The notes beneath the pieces are model-generated. The model was not told the origin of the DNA and did no database searches. It saw only the letters and a program-made list of their open reading frames with translations. Shown here in pieces: positions 1 to 5,456 of a stretch of 12,527 bases of DNA (position 1 is its first letter; each line of letters begins with the position of its first letter). Position numbers and translations under genes: made by a program. The stretch lies in NCBI GenBank assembly GCA_034408875.1, contig JAWXCJ010000349.1:1-12527 (forward strand), read 5' to 3'. This DNA is from JANNHK01 sp034408875. Its GTDB lineage: Bacteria > Actinomycetota > Acidimicrobiia > IMCC26256 > PALSA-610.

Positions 1-748
1 CGAACGGAGGGTCGAAGAAGAACGGGAACGACAAGCGGCTGCGGCCGCTGAGGTTGCGAACACGGTGCGGGGTCGACGAATAGGCCCCGTCGGTGATGCG
101 TTCGAGCACGTCACCGATGTTGCACACGAACGCCCCGGGAACGGGCGGGACCTCGATCCACCCGCTCCGTGCGTGCAGCTCGAGCCCGCCGGTGTCGTCC
201 TGCATGAGAATCGTCAACAGTCCGTAATCGGTGTGTTCGCCGACGCCCCACGACGCGGTGTCTCCCGGCGGGTAGTGGAAGATGCGGAACAGCAAGGTCG
301 GGTCACCGACGAGCGCGGGAACGATCATGCGCAACAGCACGTGCCCGAGGTCGGTCAACGCGCGCATGTAGTCGAGGACCGCGCCGCGCAACTCCGCGGG
401 CCGGCGCGGGAACAGGTTCGGGCCGTGCAACGGACGCGGGTCGGGCGGTCGCTCCTCGCCGAAGTAGAGCCCTTCCTTCAGGTCCGGGCGGCCCGACGTG
501 AGTTCGCCGCCCACGGGGAACCAGCCCCGCCACGCGTGACCGCCCCGCTCCATCGCGATCTCGGCCTTCTCGGCGTTGTCGAGCGCGAAGAACTCGCGCG
601 CCGAGGAATCGATCGCCGCGCACAGGTCGGCGTCGACACCGTGGCCGGTGACGAGAAAGAAACCGGTCTCGCGACACGCGGTGTCGATGGCACGCGCGAC
701 AGCATCTGGCTCGCCGCCCAGATCGACGATGGGCAAGTTATTCGACAA
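1..748 (-). CDS. Isopenicillin N synthase-like Fe(II) dioxygenase, C-terminus beyond window
   Basis: A non-heme Fe(II), 2-oxoglutarate-type oxygenase of the isopenicillin N synthase superfamily, presumably cytosolic. The N-terminus LPIVDLGG and the CRETGFFLVTGHGV segment (residues 25-38) are typical of the DIOX_N region. The core carries the iron triad H172-x-D174 (EHTDYGLLTIL) and H228 (TPHRV), then the co-substrate-binding R238-x-S240 (RLSFPFFF), so it should be active. About 249 codons are present. The family is usually 310-350 aa, so the last 60-100 residues lie beyond base 1. No ATG or GTG begins the frame. I chose TTG at 748-746, which overlaps the end of the SRPBCC gene by 11 bases, with a weak GCGGA before it. 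TTG at 736-734 is the alternative. It is the third gene of a minus-strand operon. The substrate cannot be told; the family includes antibiotic, plant-hormone-like and many uncharacterised oxidases. Confidence 0.88.
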   Translation of the reverse strand, partial: MSNNLPIVDLGGEPDAVARAIDTACRETGFFLVTGHGVDADLCAAIDSSAREFFALDNAEKAEIAMERGGHAWRGWFPVGGELTSGRPDLKEGLYFGEERPPDPRPLHGPNLFPRRPAELRGAVLDYMRALTDLGHVLLRMIVPALVGDPTLLFRIFHYPPGDTASWGVGEHTDYGLLTILMQDDTGGLELHARSGWIEVPPVPGAFVCNIGDVLERITDGAYSSTPHRVRNLSGRSRLSFPFFFDPPF

Positions 749-1217
749 GGTCCGCGCGGTAGTCGGGGTGGGTCGTGAGGTATTCGGACGCACGCCGCAT
801 GCTCTGCTCGTTCTGCTTGTTGATGAACTTGTAGATCGGCCCTTCGAACCACTTGTAGGGCAGCTTCGAGAGGTTGTACGTCTCGTCGAACGAGAACCGC
901 ACGCGGTTGGGTCCGAGCGGTTCGAGACGAATGTGCCCGACCTGGTCGTCACCCGGTGTCTTCGAGATCATCGTGTACGTGTACCCACGGTCCGGTTCCA
1001 CGTTGGTGACGAGTTCGAGTGCCGAGCCCTTCAATCCGAACGGCAGCTTGTAGCTGACGCGCCGGAGCCGGCCGTTGTGGTCCTCGTCGCCGGGCCACAA
1101 CACCTCGACCCGATGCACCATCGGCGCGTAGTCGGTCCAGCGGTCGTAGTCCTGGAACAACGCCCACACACGGGCGGCGGAGTGCGGCATCTCGAACGAA
1201 TAGCGGTGTTCCTGCAC
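738..1217 (-). CDS. SRPBCC (START/polyketide-cyclase-like) family protein
   Basis: A 159-aa protein of typical length for the SRPBCC helix-grip fold, which forms a deep pocket for hydrophobic ligands. The N-terminal strand and helix (HRYSFEMPHSAARVWALFQDY) match the start of polyketide_cyc/START-like domains. Alternating strands follow, among them RVRFSFDETYNL, and the C-terminus is a long amphipathic helix (about 125-148). No signal peptide or membrane segment is visible, so it is likely cytosolic. The start is GTG at 1217-1215; the leader has only a weak GGGA. It begins 21 bp after the stop of the upstream DinB-fold fragment and overlaps the downstream dioxygenase, so co-transcription is very likely. 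It could bind or deliver the substrate of that dioxygenase; that is inferred from position only, and members of this fold vary too much for a reaction to be named. Confidence 0.82.
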   Translation of the reverse strand: MQEHRYSFEMPHSAARVWALFQDYDRWTDYAPMVHRVEVLWPGDEDHNGRLRRVSYKLPFGLKGSALELVTNVEPDRGYTYTMISKTPGDDQVGHIRLEPLGPNRVRFSFDETYNLSKLPYKWFEGPIYKFINKQNEQSMRRASEYLTTHPDYRADLVE

Positions 1218-1238
1218 GGTCCCGAACGCTAAGCGATA

Positions 1239-1487
1239 TCAGGGCCAGTCGACGAGCGCCGTGAACTGCATGCCCAGCCACGGCCTCCGGCCCCCCGTGC
1301 CCCTGCGCGCATCGAGGAGCGTGCGCGGCATCGAGAGCACGTGGGCGGCGACGTCGATCTTCGACCAGGAGTGGCGCCGAACCCGAGACGGGTCGATGGG
1401 CATCGTGCGCACGAGCTCGATGAACGCGTCGGTCGCGGCCGCGTGCACCCGCTGCGCGTTCGCCCGAGTGAGGTCGAGATCGCTCAT
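1239..1487 (-). CDS. Short maleylpyruvate isomerase N-domain (DinB-fold) protein, probably truncated
   Basis: An 82-aa product. A first helix (ANAQRVHAAATDAFIELV) is followed by the pattern W-S-K-I-D-V-A-A-H-V, which corresponds to the W-T-V-x-D-V-x-A-H segment supplying the first metal-binding His in mycothiol-dependent maleylpyruvate isomerase N-terminal (MDMPI_N) proteins. Relatives are usually about 180-270 aa and carry further ligands on later helices. Here the frame stops soon afterwards (ALVDWP, TGA at 1241-1239), and only 21 bp separate it from the next gene. A frameshifted tail is therefore not hiding downstream; the remainder has been lost, or this is a genuine mini-protein. Start ATG at 1487 is supported by GGAAGG (1498-1493) with a 5-nt spacer. 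An upstream GTG at 1523 lies against the G-rich repeat and is less likely. Codon use is as GC-rich as in the neighbours. It is first in the minus-strand operon. Confidence 0.62.
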   Translation of the reverse strand: MSDLDLTRANAQRVHAAATDAFIELVRTMPIDPSRVRRHSWSKIDVAAHVLSMPRTLLDARRGTGGRRPWLGMQFTALVDWP

Positions 1488-1492
1488 GCCCG

Positions 1493-1498
1493 CCTTCC
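1493..1498 (-). promoter_or_regulatory. Shine-Dalgarno site of the short DinB-fold gene
   Basis: GGAAGG on the minus strand, 5 nt before ATG 1487. It favours this start over the GTG at 1523. Confidence 0.6.
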
Positions 1499-1512
1499 GC
1501 CCGGTCCGGGTC

Positions 1513-1554
1513 GAGCCCTCCACCCCGAGCCCTCCACCCCGAGCCCTCCACCCC
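1513..1554 (-). repeat. Three perfect 14-bp tandem repeats with G-quadruplex pattern
   Basis: The plus-strand unit GAGCCCTCCACCCC occurs three times without mismatch (1513-1526, 1527-1540, 1541-1554), with a further GAGC at 1555-1558. The minus strand reads GGGGTGGAGGGCTC three times: six runs of three or more G separated by 3-4 nt, matching the usual G-quadruplex pattern. The array ends 26 bases before ATG 1487, in the divergent promoter region of the DinB-fold/SRPBCC/dioxygenase operon and the PhyH gene. If the minus-strand transcript starts upstream of it, the G-rich strand would be in the 5' leader. The repeat is seen directly; quadruplex formation and any regulatory role are inferred. 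Confidence 0.85.
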
Positions 1555-1632
1555 GAGCGGACGCGGGCAACGACTCGTCAGTGCGCGTGACGGCGGGAAC
1601 GAGGACACCGGGTGGGCAAACTCGGTCCGAAG

Positions 1633-1638
1633 TAGCGT
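1633..1638 (+). promoter_or_regulatory. Putative -10 box for leaderless PhyH gene
   Basis: TAGCGT fits the actinobacterial TAnnnT -10 pattern and ends 6 bp before the GTG at 1645, so transcription would begin at or next to the start codon. No Shine-Dalgarno sequence is present. This supports GTG 1645 over ATG 1660. No clear -35 hexamer is visible. Confidence 0.5.
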
Positions 1639-1644
1639 GGCGGC

Positions 1645-2463
1645 GTGATTCAGCGGGTCATGAAGAATCTCGGCGTGTACCAGGGGGTCGTGCCGCCCGA
1701 GAGCGAGTCGCTTGAGCGCGACGGGTACGCGGTGGTGCGGGGCGTGTTCACCTCGGTCGAGGTCAAGCAGATGCGCACCGAGATCGACTCGGCCTTCGAC
1801 GAGTACCCGCCCGAGCGGAATCGCACGGACTCGGACGAGTTTCGGTACGAGATGCTGAACCGATCGGCCGCTTGCCAGGCCGCCATCGGTCATGCCCGCA
1901 TCCTCGACGTGATCGAGCCGCTGCTCGGCGACGACTGCCACGTGATCGCGAACACCGCGTGGCGGAACCCGCCCGAGTTCAGCGGCGGCCCGTGGCACTG
2001 CGACGCCGGGCCGCAGGTCCCTCGCCCCGAAGGGGTCGAGTGGGACGACCGCATCTCCTACCCGGTGTTCGCGATCGGCGCGCACCTGCTGCTCCAGGAC
2101 TGCCGGCGCGCCGACGGCCCGACCGCGATCGTCCCGGGGAGTCACCGTTCGGGGCGGCTCGCGCCGTTCGAGCAGATCACCGACGAGAACCTGACCTACG
2201 ACGGCCGCCCGCCGTTCGTCATGGAAGCCGACGCCGGCGACGTCGCGATGTTCGTCTCCGACGCATGGCACCGCGGCCTCCCGGCCCAGAACGGAAACGG
2301 CAGGTACTTCTTGCAAACCCACTACGCCCGGCGCGACATCGCGCAGCGGATACGCCCGACGGCAGTCACGCACCAACTCAGCGACGAAGCCGTTGCCCGC
2401 GCCGACACCGACCGGGCCCGCACGCTCGTCGGCCTCCACAACCCGTTCTTCTACGATGGCTAG
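1645..2463 (+). CDS. Phytanoyl-CoA dioxygenase (PhyH) family protein
   Basis: A 272-aa Fe(II)/2-oxoglutarate oxygenase of the PhyH family, the usual length. The iron ligands are visible as H118-x-D120 (GPWHCDAG) and H209 (DAWHRG). R220 (NGNGRYF), 11 residues after the distal His, is the expected 2-oxoglutarate-binding Arg. The family segment GPTAIVPGSHRSG (158-170) lies between them. The enzyme would couple 2-oxoglutarate decarboxylation to hydroxylation of an unknown small substrate; PhyH relatives act on acyl-CoAs, ectoine, amino acids or natural products. No signal peptide is seen. The start is GTG at 1645, supported by a TAGCGT box 6 bp upstream; ATG at 1660 is the alternative. The 3' end overlaps the NYN-domain gene by 8 bases, so the two are almost certainly co-transcribed. 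It is divergent from an operon holding another oxygenase superfamily member. Confidence 0.9.
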   Translation: MIQRVMKNLGVYQGVVPPESESLERDGYAVVRGVFTSVEVKQMRTEIDSAFDEYPPERNRTDSDEFRYEMLNRSAACQAAIGHARILDVIEPLLGDDCHVIANTAWRNPPEFSGGPWHCDAGPQVPRPEGVEWDDRISYPVFAIGAHLLLQDCRRADGPTAIVPGSHRSGRLAPFEQITDENLTYDGRPPFVMEADAGDVAMFVSDAWHRGLPAQNGNGRYFLQTHYARRDIAQRIRPTAVTHQLSDEAVARADTDRARTLVGLHNPFFYDG

Positions 2464-3535
2464 CCCCGCGGCGGGCGACGAGGAGCGCATCGCGCTGTTC
2501 CTCGACTACGAGAATCTCGCCATCGGCGCGCGCGAAGCCTACGGCCGTCTCGACTTCCGGCCGATCGCCGACGCGCTTGCCGAACGGGGCCGGGTCGTCG
2601 TGCGCCGCGCCTACGCCGACTGGAGCATGTTCGACGAAGACCGGCGCGAGTTGACGCGCCACCACGTGGAGCTGATCGAGATCCCGCAGCGCATGGGCAT
2701 GGTGCGCAAGAACGCGGCCGACATCAAGATGGCCGTCGACGCGATCGAGCTGTCGTTCGAGCGCGACTACATCACGACCTTCGTGCTCGGCACGGGCGAC
2801 AGCGACTTCACGCCGCTCGTGCACAAGCTGCGCGAGTTGAACAAGCGCGTGATCGGGATCGGTATCGAGGCGTCGACGTCGGCGATGTTGCCGCCCGCGT
2901 GTGACGAGTTCCTCTTCTACGAACGGCTGGAGGGAGTCGAACCGCCCAAGCGCAAAGCCCGGAGCAGCAGTAGTAGCTCGAGCACGCGTCGCAAGGCGGC
3001 CGCGCCGGCCGACGAGCCGGTCGAGGTTCCCGTTGCCGCGCCCGACGAAGCCGATCTCGAACGGCTCGTGACGCAGACACTGTCGGGACTCGACCGCGGC
3101 ACCGCGGGGCCGGTACTCGGCTCGATGTTGAAGCGCACGATCCTGCGCAAGGACCCGACGTTCAACGAGTCGAACTTCGGGTTCCGCGGTTTCGGCGAAC
3201 TGCTGCGGCATTTGGCCGACCGCGGCATCGTCGAGTTGACCGAGGGCAGCGCCAAAGGCGACCCCGAGGTGCGCTTCAAGGAAAGCGGTGAAGAAGACGC
3301 GGCGTTCGAGTCGTTGCGCAAGGTCGTCGAGCGCATCGCCGCCGAGGGTGCGCCGCCGCAGCTGTCGGGCTTGAAGACCCAGCTGCGCAAGAGCGAGCCC
3401 GACTTCAGCGAGAAGCGGTTCGGATACGGCGGCTTCCTGCAGTTCGCGAAGGCCGCGCAACGGCGCGGCGTCATCGACCTCGCGTGGGACGACAAGGCCG
3501 ACGACTACATCGTCCGCCCCGTGACCGCGACCTAA
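2456..3535 (+). CDS. NYN-domain putative RNase with two OST-HTH/LOTUS-like domains
   Basis: A 359-aa predicted cytosolic RNA-binding or RNA-cleaving protein. Residues 11-160 form an NYN (PIN-like) domain: D17-x-x-N20 in LFLDYENLAIG, D89 in AADIKMAVD, and D115/D117 in LGTGDSDF supply the acidic residues expected to hold a metal ion, so the nuclease site looks intact. A linker follows with basic clusters (PPKRKAR, TRRK) around seven serines (170-176). Two related C-terminal domains (about 201-274 and 282-356) each contain an F-x-x-x-x-F-G-(F/Y)-(R/G)-G-F core (SNFGFRGFGELL and KRFGYGGFLQFA), matching OST-HTH/LOTUS domains known to bind RNA. ATG 2456 lies inside the end of the PhyH gene and has no Shine-Dalgarno of its own, which suggests coupled translation. 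LabA/DUF88-type bacterial homologues with this layout exist; their RNA targets are largely unknown. Confidence 0.88.
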   Translation: MASPAAGDEERIALFLDYENLAIGAREAYGRLDFRPIADALAERGRVVVRRAYADWSMFDEDRRELTRHHVELIEIPQRMGMVRKNAADIKMAVDAIELSFERDYITTFVLGTGDSDFTPLVHKLRELNKRVIGIGIEASTSAMLPPACDEFLFYERLEGVEPPKRKARSSSSSSSTRRKAAAPADEPVEVPVAAPDEADLERLVTQTLSGLDRGTAGPVLGSMLKRTILRKDPTFNESNFGFRGFGELLRHLADRGIVELTEGSAKGDPEVRFKESGEEDAAFESLRKVVERIAAEGAPPQLSGLKTQLRKSEPDFSEKRFGYGGFLQFAKAAQRRGVIDLAWDDKADDYIVRPVTAT

Positions 3536-3544
3536 CGCGAACTC

Positions 3545-3581
3545 GCGGCACAGGGGTGTCGTCACGACACCTCTGTGCCGC
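3545..3581. terminator. Bidirectional hairpin terminator between convergent genes
   Basis: A 17-bp stem, GCGGCACAGGGGTGTCG against CGACACCTCTGTGCCGC, closes a 3-nt TCA loop. The only flaw is one G-T pair (3554/3572). It lies 10 bp after the NYN stop and 15 bp beyond the stop of the convergent DinB gene, so it can serve both. No T-run follows on either strand. This matches the U-less hairpins common in high-GC actinobacteria. Confidence 0.8.
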
Positions 3582-3595
3582 AAGAACGAGCGTTG

Positions 3596-4168
3596 TTACG
3601 CCTGGCGGCCGAGGAAGGCGGCGAGGCGGTCGGCGGCGGGTGCCGAGTCCGAGATCTCGACCGCTTTGCCGAACGGCATGACACCGTCGGCGCCACGGAA
3701 CTGTTCGGGGATCGACGCCTTCGCGCCTACGAGGAGCTGTTCCGCGAGTTGCGGGTCGAGGTCGCTCGACTGGCCGGTGGCCTTGGCGAGGTCCCAGCCG
3801 TGCGTGAACGTGTCGGTCGTGGCCAACCCGAGGAACGCGATGCCGGGGAAGGTGCCGAACGGGGCCTTGATCTGCTTCTCCAACGCACCCGGCGCGCCGA
3901 ACGCGGCGACGGCCTTCTTCGAAGCTTCGTCGAACGCAGCCACGAAGTTGCCGCCCGCGTAGTCGGTGTCCTCGGTGGTGTCGTTCTCCGGCGACTCGCC
4001 CGCGTTGGTCGAAACGGCGAACCAGTTGGCGCCGCCCACGATGTGGTTGATGAGCGCGCGCACATCCCATGACTCGCAGGGCGTCTTCTCGTCGAGCTGA
4101 TCGGGCTTCACGTTTTCAAGGACATTCCGCGTCGTCGCGAACGCCTGCTCGAGTCCTTCGGTGCTCAT
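3596..4168 (-). CDS. TIGR03086-type metal-binding DinB/MDMPI-fold protein
   Basis: A 190-aa four-helix-bundle protein of the DinB/maleylpyruvate isomerase superfamily, close to the TIGR03086 group. The N-terminal helix leads to TPCESWDVRALINHIVGG, where H42 is the first metal ligand. DTFTHGWDLA gives D119 and H123 on a later helix, the D/E-x-x-x-H pair that completes the site. Known relatives are metal- and thiol-dependent (mycothiol in actinobacteria) transferases or isomerases, but the reaction here is unknown. Length is normal, unlike the truncated relative at 1239-1487. ATG 4168 follows a strong GAGGGG (4180-4175); a GTG at 4204 would add 12 residues and lies at the predicted transcription start, so I reject it. 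It is divergent from the muconolactone-isomerase-like gene, with overlapping promoters, and convergent with the NYN gene. Confidence 0.87.
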   Translation of the reverse strand: MSTEGLEQAFATTRNVLENVKPDQLDEKTPCESWDVRALINHIVGGANWFAVSTNAGESPENDTTEDTDYAGGNFVAAFDEASKKAVAAFGAPGALEKQIKAPFGTFPGIAFLGLATTDTFTHGWDLAKATGQSSDLDPQLAEQLLVGAKASIPEQFRGADGVMPFGKAVEISDSAPAADRLAAFLGRQA

Positions 4169-4174
4169 GGTATT

Positions 4175-4180
4175 CCCCTC
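4175..4180 (-). promoter_or_regulatory. Shine-Dalgarno site of the TIGR03086-type gene
   Basis: GAGGGG on the minus strand, 6 nt before ATG 4168. It decides this start against the upstream GTG 4204. Confidence 0.65.
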
Positions 4181-4204
4181 GGTTGGGTTCTGTGTTGTGC
4201 TCAC

Positions 4205-4233
4205 GGTGTAGCCGACAGACGCGCCCGCGCCAA
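4205..4233 (-). promoter_or_regulatory. Putative promoter of the TIGR03086-type gene
   Basis: On the minus strand TTGGCG (4233-4228) and TACACC (4210-4205) are separated by exactly 17 bp, giving plausible -35 and -10 boxes with a leader of roughly 30 nt that carries the GAGGGG site. The -35 box abuts the -10 box of the divergent gene, so the two promoters would compete. Confidence 0.45.
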
Positions 4234-4235
4234 GT

Positions 4236-4241
4236 TACGCT
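4236..4241 (+). promoter_or_regulatory. Putative -10 box for leaderless DABB gene
   Basis: TACGCT (TAnnnT) ends 6 bp before ATG 4248. No Shine-Dalgarno lies in front of the gene, so a leaderless transcript is expected. Confidence 0.5.
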
Positions 4242-4247
4242 CGGTGC

Positions 4248-4568
4248 ATGCTGTTTCTCGTGCGTGCCGAAGTCCCGGGTTCGGTCGAGCCGACGCTCGA
4301 GTTCCTCGAAGCATCGAAGCGCACGCTCGACCTTCTCTCCGAGTGGCAGCGCAGCGGCAAGGTGAAGGCCGGCGGTGTGTACATCGGCCCGCAGGGTATG
4401 TGTTTCATCGTCGACGTCGCCGACAACGACGAGTTGCACATGTCGGTGGCCGGCCTCCCGGCGTTTCGCTTCGCCCGCTACGAGGTGACGCCGCTCATCC
4501 CGTTCCACCGCGACGTCGAGATGAGTCTCGACGCCGCGCTTGCGAACGCGGAGAATCCGGACCGCTAA
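4248..4568 (+). CDS. Muconolactone isomerase-like dimeric alpha/beta-barrel protein
   Basis: A 106-aa protein of muconolactone delta-isomerase size and layout: an MLFLVRAEV first strand, a helix rich in charged residues (about 16-36), a GGVYIGPQGMCFIVDV strand pair, a helix ending in LPAFRFARYEV, and a last strand TPLIPFHRD. The segment L-P-x-F-x-x-x-x-x-E-V and the following His match the end of muconolactone isomerases closely. Such ferredoxin-like units form dimers or larger rings and catalyse isomerisation or act in aromatic breakdown. No other beta-ketoadipate pathway gene is in the window, so a true muconolactone substrate is unsupported; general DABB/YCII-like protein is the safe call. 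The ATG is preceded by a TACGCT box and no Shine-Dalgarno. Its stop overlaps the stop of the convergent SDR gene by 4 bases (CTAA). Confidence 0.75.
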   Translation: MLFLVRAEVPGSVEPTLEFLEASKRTLDLLSEWQRSGKVKAGGVYIGPQGMCFIVDVADNDELHMSVAGLPAFRFARYEVTPLIPFHRDVEMSLDAALANAENPDR

Positions 4569-5380
4569 CCCAAGTCGATACCCGCGGCCGAGATGTCGGG
4601 CACGGGCATGCGCGCGGTGACGCCGCCGTCGACAGGGAGCAGGGCGCCGGTGACGAACGCGGCTTCGTCCGACGCGAGGAACAGCGCGGCGTTGGCGATG
4701 TCGCCGGGGAGTCCGAGGCGGGTGAGGTGCATGGCTTTGGTCGCACCCCCGATGACCGGGTCCTCCATCATCTTGTGGGCGCCCTCGCTCGTGAGGACCA
4801 TGCCGGAGACGATGCAGTTCACGCGGATGTTGTCGGGGGCGTACTCGACGGCCATCGACCGTGTGAGCGCATTGAGCGCACCCTTCACCGCCGTGTACGT
4901 GTCGAGTCCGGGTGTACCCAGGATCGACGCGGCCGACGAGATGTTGACCACTGCGCCGCCGCCGGCGCGGGCGATCTCGGGGAGCGCGTGCTTGCACGCC
5001 CAGATCACCGCGGTGAGGCCGACGCGAAGAATCGAATCCCAGCCTTCGTTCGTGAGGTCGGTGACGCGCCGGTCGAGCCGGCCCGGTCCCATGAGTTCGG
5101 TCGGTGCCGCATTGTTGACGAGCACCGTGAGCTTTCCGTAGCGGTCGACCGCGGTGCGGACCATCGCGACGACGTCGTCCTCGCGTGCCAAGTCGGTCGG
5201 CAGGTACGTGGCCTCACCACCCGTGGCCCGGATCTCGCGCTCGGCTTCGTGACCAGCGTCCTCGGAGCGACCGGTGATCACGACCGCGGCGCCCTCCGCC
5301 GCGAAACGGGCCGCGGTCGCGCGTCCGATGCCCCGCGTCGACCCGGTAACGATCGCGACCTGGCCTTCGAGCCTGTTCAT
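4565..5380 (-). CDS. SDR family NAD(P)-dependent oxidoreductase
   Basis: A 271-aa classical short-chain dehydrogenase, FabG-like. The Rossmann motif is T12-G-S-T-R-G17-I-G19, followed by the PTDL segment with D63 near the adenine ring and LVNNAA (87-92). The catalytic set is S149 in NISSAAS and Y162-x-x-x-K166 in DTYTAVKGAL, at the normal 13-residue spacing, and the end (ALLPVDGGV) is typical. It should interconvert an alcohol and a ketone or acyl intermediate with NAD(P)H; ITGRS after the second strand gives no Asp for NAD preference, so NADP(H) is plausible. ATG 5380 begins just before MNRLEGQVAIVTG; GGAAG lies about 9 nt upstream. The frame stays open upstream to 5755 across the ABC gene, which is not coding here. 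Divergent from the ABC operon with a 76-bp gap; substrate unknown. Confidence 0.92.
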   Translation of the reverse strand: MNRLEGQVAIVTGSTRGIGRATAARFAAEGAAVVITGRSEDAGHEAEREIRATGGEATYLPTDLAREDDVVAMVRTAVDRYGKLTVLVNNAAPTELMGPGRLDRRVTDLTNEGWDSILRVGLTAVIWACKHALPEIARAGGGAVVNISSAASILGTPGLDTYTAVKGALNALTRSMAVEYAPDNIRVNCIVSGMVLTSEGAHKMMEDPVIGGATKAMHLTRLGLPGDIANAALFLASDEAAFVTGALLPVDGGVTARMPVPDISAAGIDLG

Positions 5381-5443
5381 GAGGCGAGTCTTCCCATGCG
5401 CCGATGCTCGCATTAACTGACGCAAGCTGTCACACGCGACAAG

Positions 5444-5449
5444 TAGCGT
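5444..5449 (+). promoter_or_regulatory. Putative -10 box for leaderless ABC operon
   Basis: TAGCGT within AAGTAGCGT ends 7 bp before ATG 5457. The same AGTAGCGT sequence precedes the PhyH gene. No Shine-Dalgarno is seen. An imperfect inverted repeat (GCTCGC at 5406-5411, GCAAGC at 5422-5427) lies just upstream and could be an operator, but it is weak. Confidence 0.5.
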
Positions 5450-5456
5450 CGTCGCA

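Noticed and set aside
65..778. 237-codon plus-strand frame over the dioxygenase
   Set aside because: The minus strand encodes the iron triad and the R-x-S motif of the IPNS family; the plus frame is its shadow.
1513..1558. Possible CRISPR array
   Set aside because: The three 14-bp units are directly joined with no spacers and no cas gene is near.
949..2490. 513-codon minus-strand frame over the PhyH gene and the DinB-fold fragment
   Set aside because: Antisense to a PhyH enzyme with an intact active site and out of frame with the real minus genes; composition is that of a shadow.
2378..3583. 401-codon minus-strand frame over the NYN gene
   Set aside because: The plus strand encodes clear NYN and OST-HTH motifs; the antisense product has none and crosses the terminator hairpin.
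4248..4568. catC-type muconolactone isomerase of the beta-ketoadipate pathway
   Set aside because: Resemblance is to the fold; no catechol dioxygenase or cycloisomerase gene is nearby, so no gene symbol was given.
4244..5416. 390-codon plus-strand frame over the SDR gene
   Set aside because: Antisense to an SDR with complete S-Y-K catalytic set.
5406..5427. Inverted repeat GCTCGC-N10-GCAAGC between SDR and ABC operon as an operator
   Set aside because: One mismatch in 6-bp arms and no regulator gene in the window; too weak to call.
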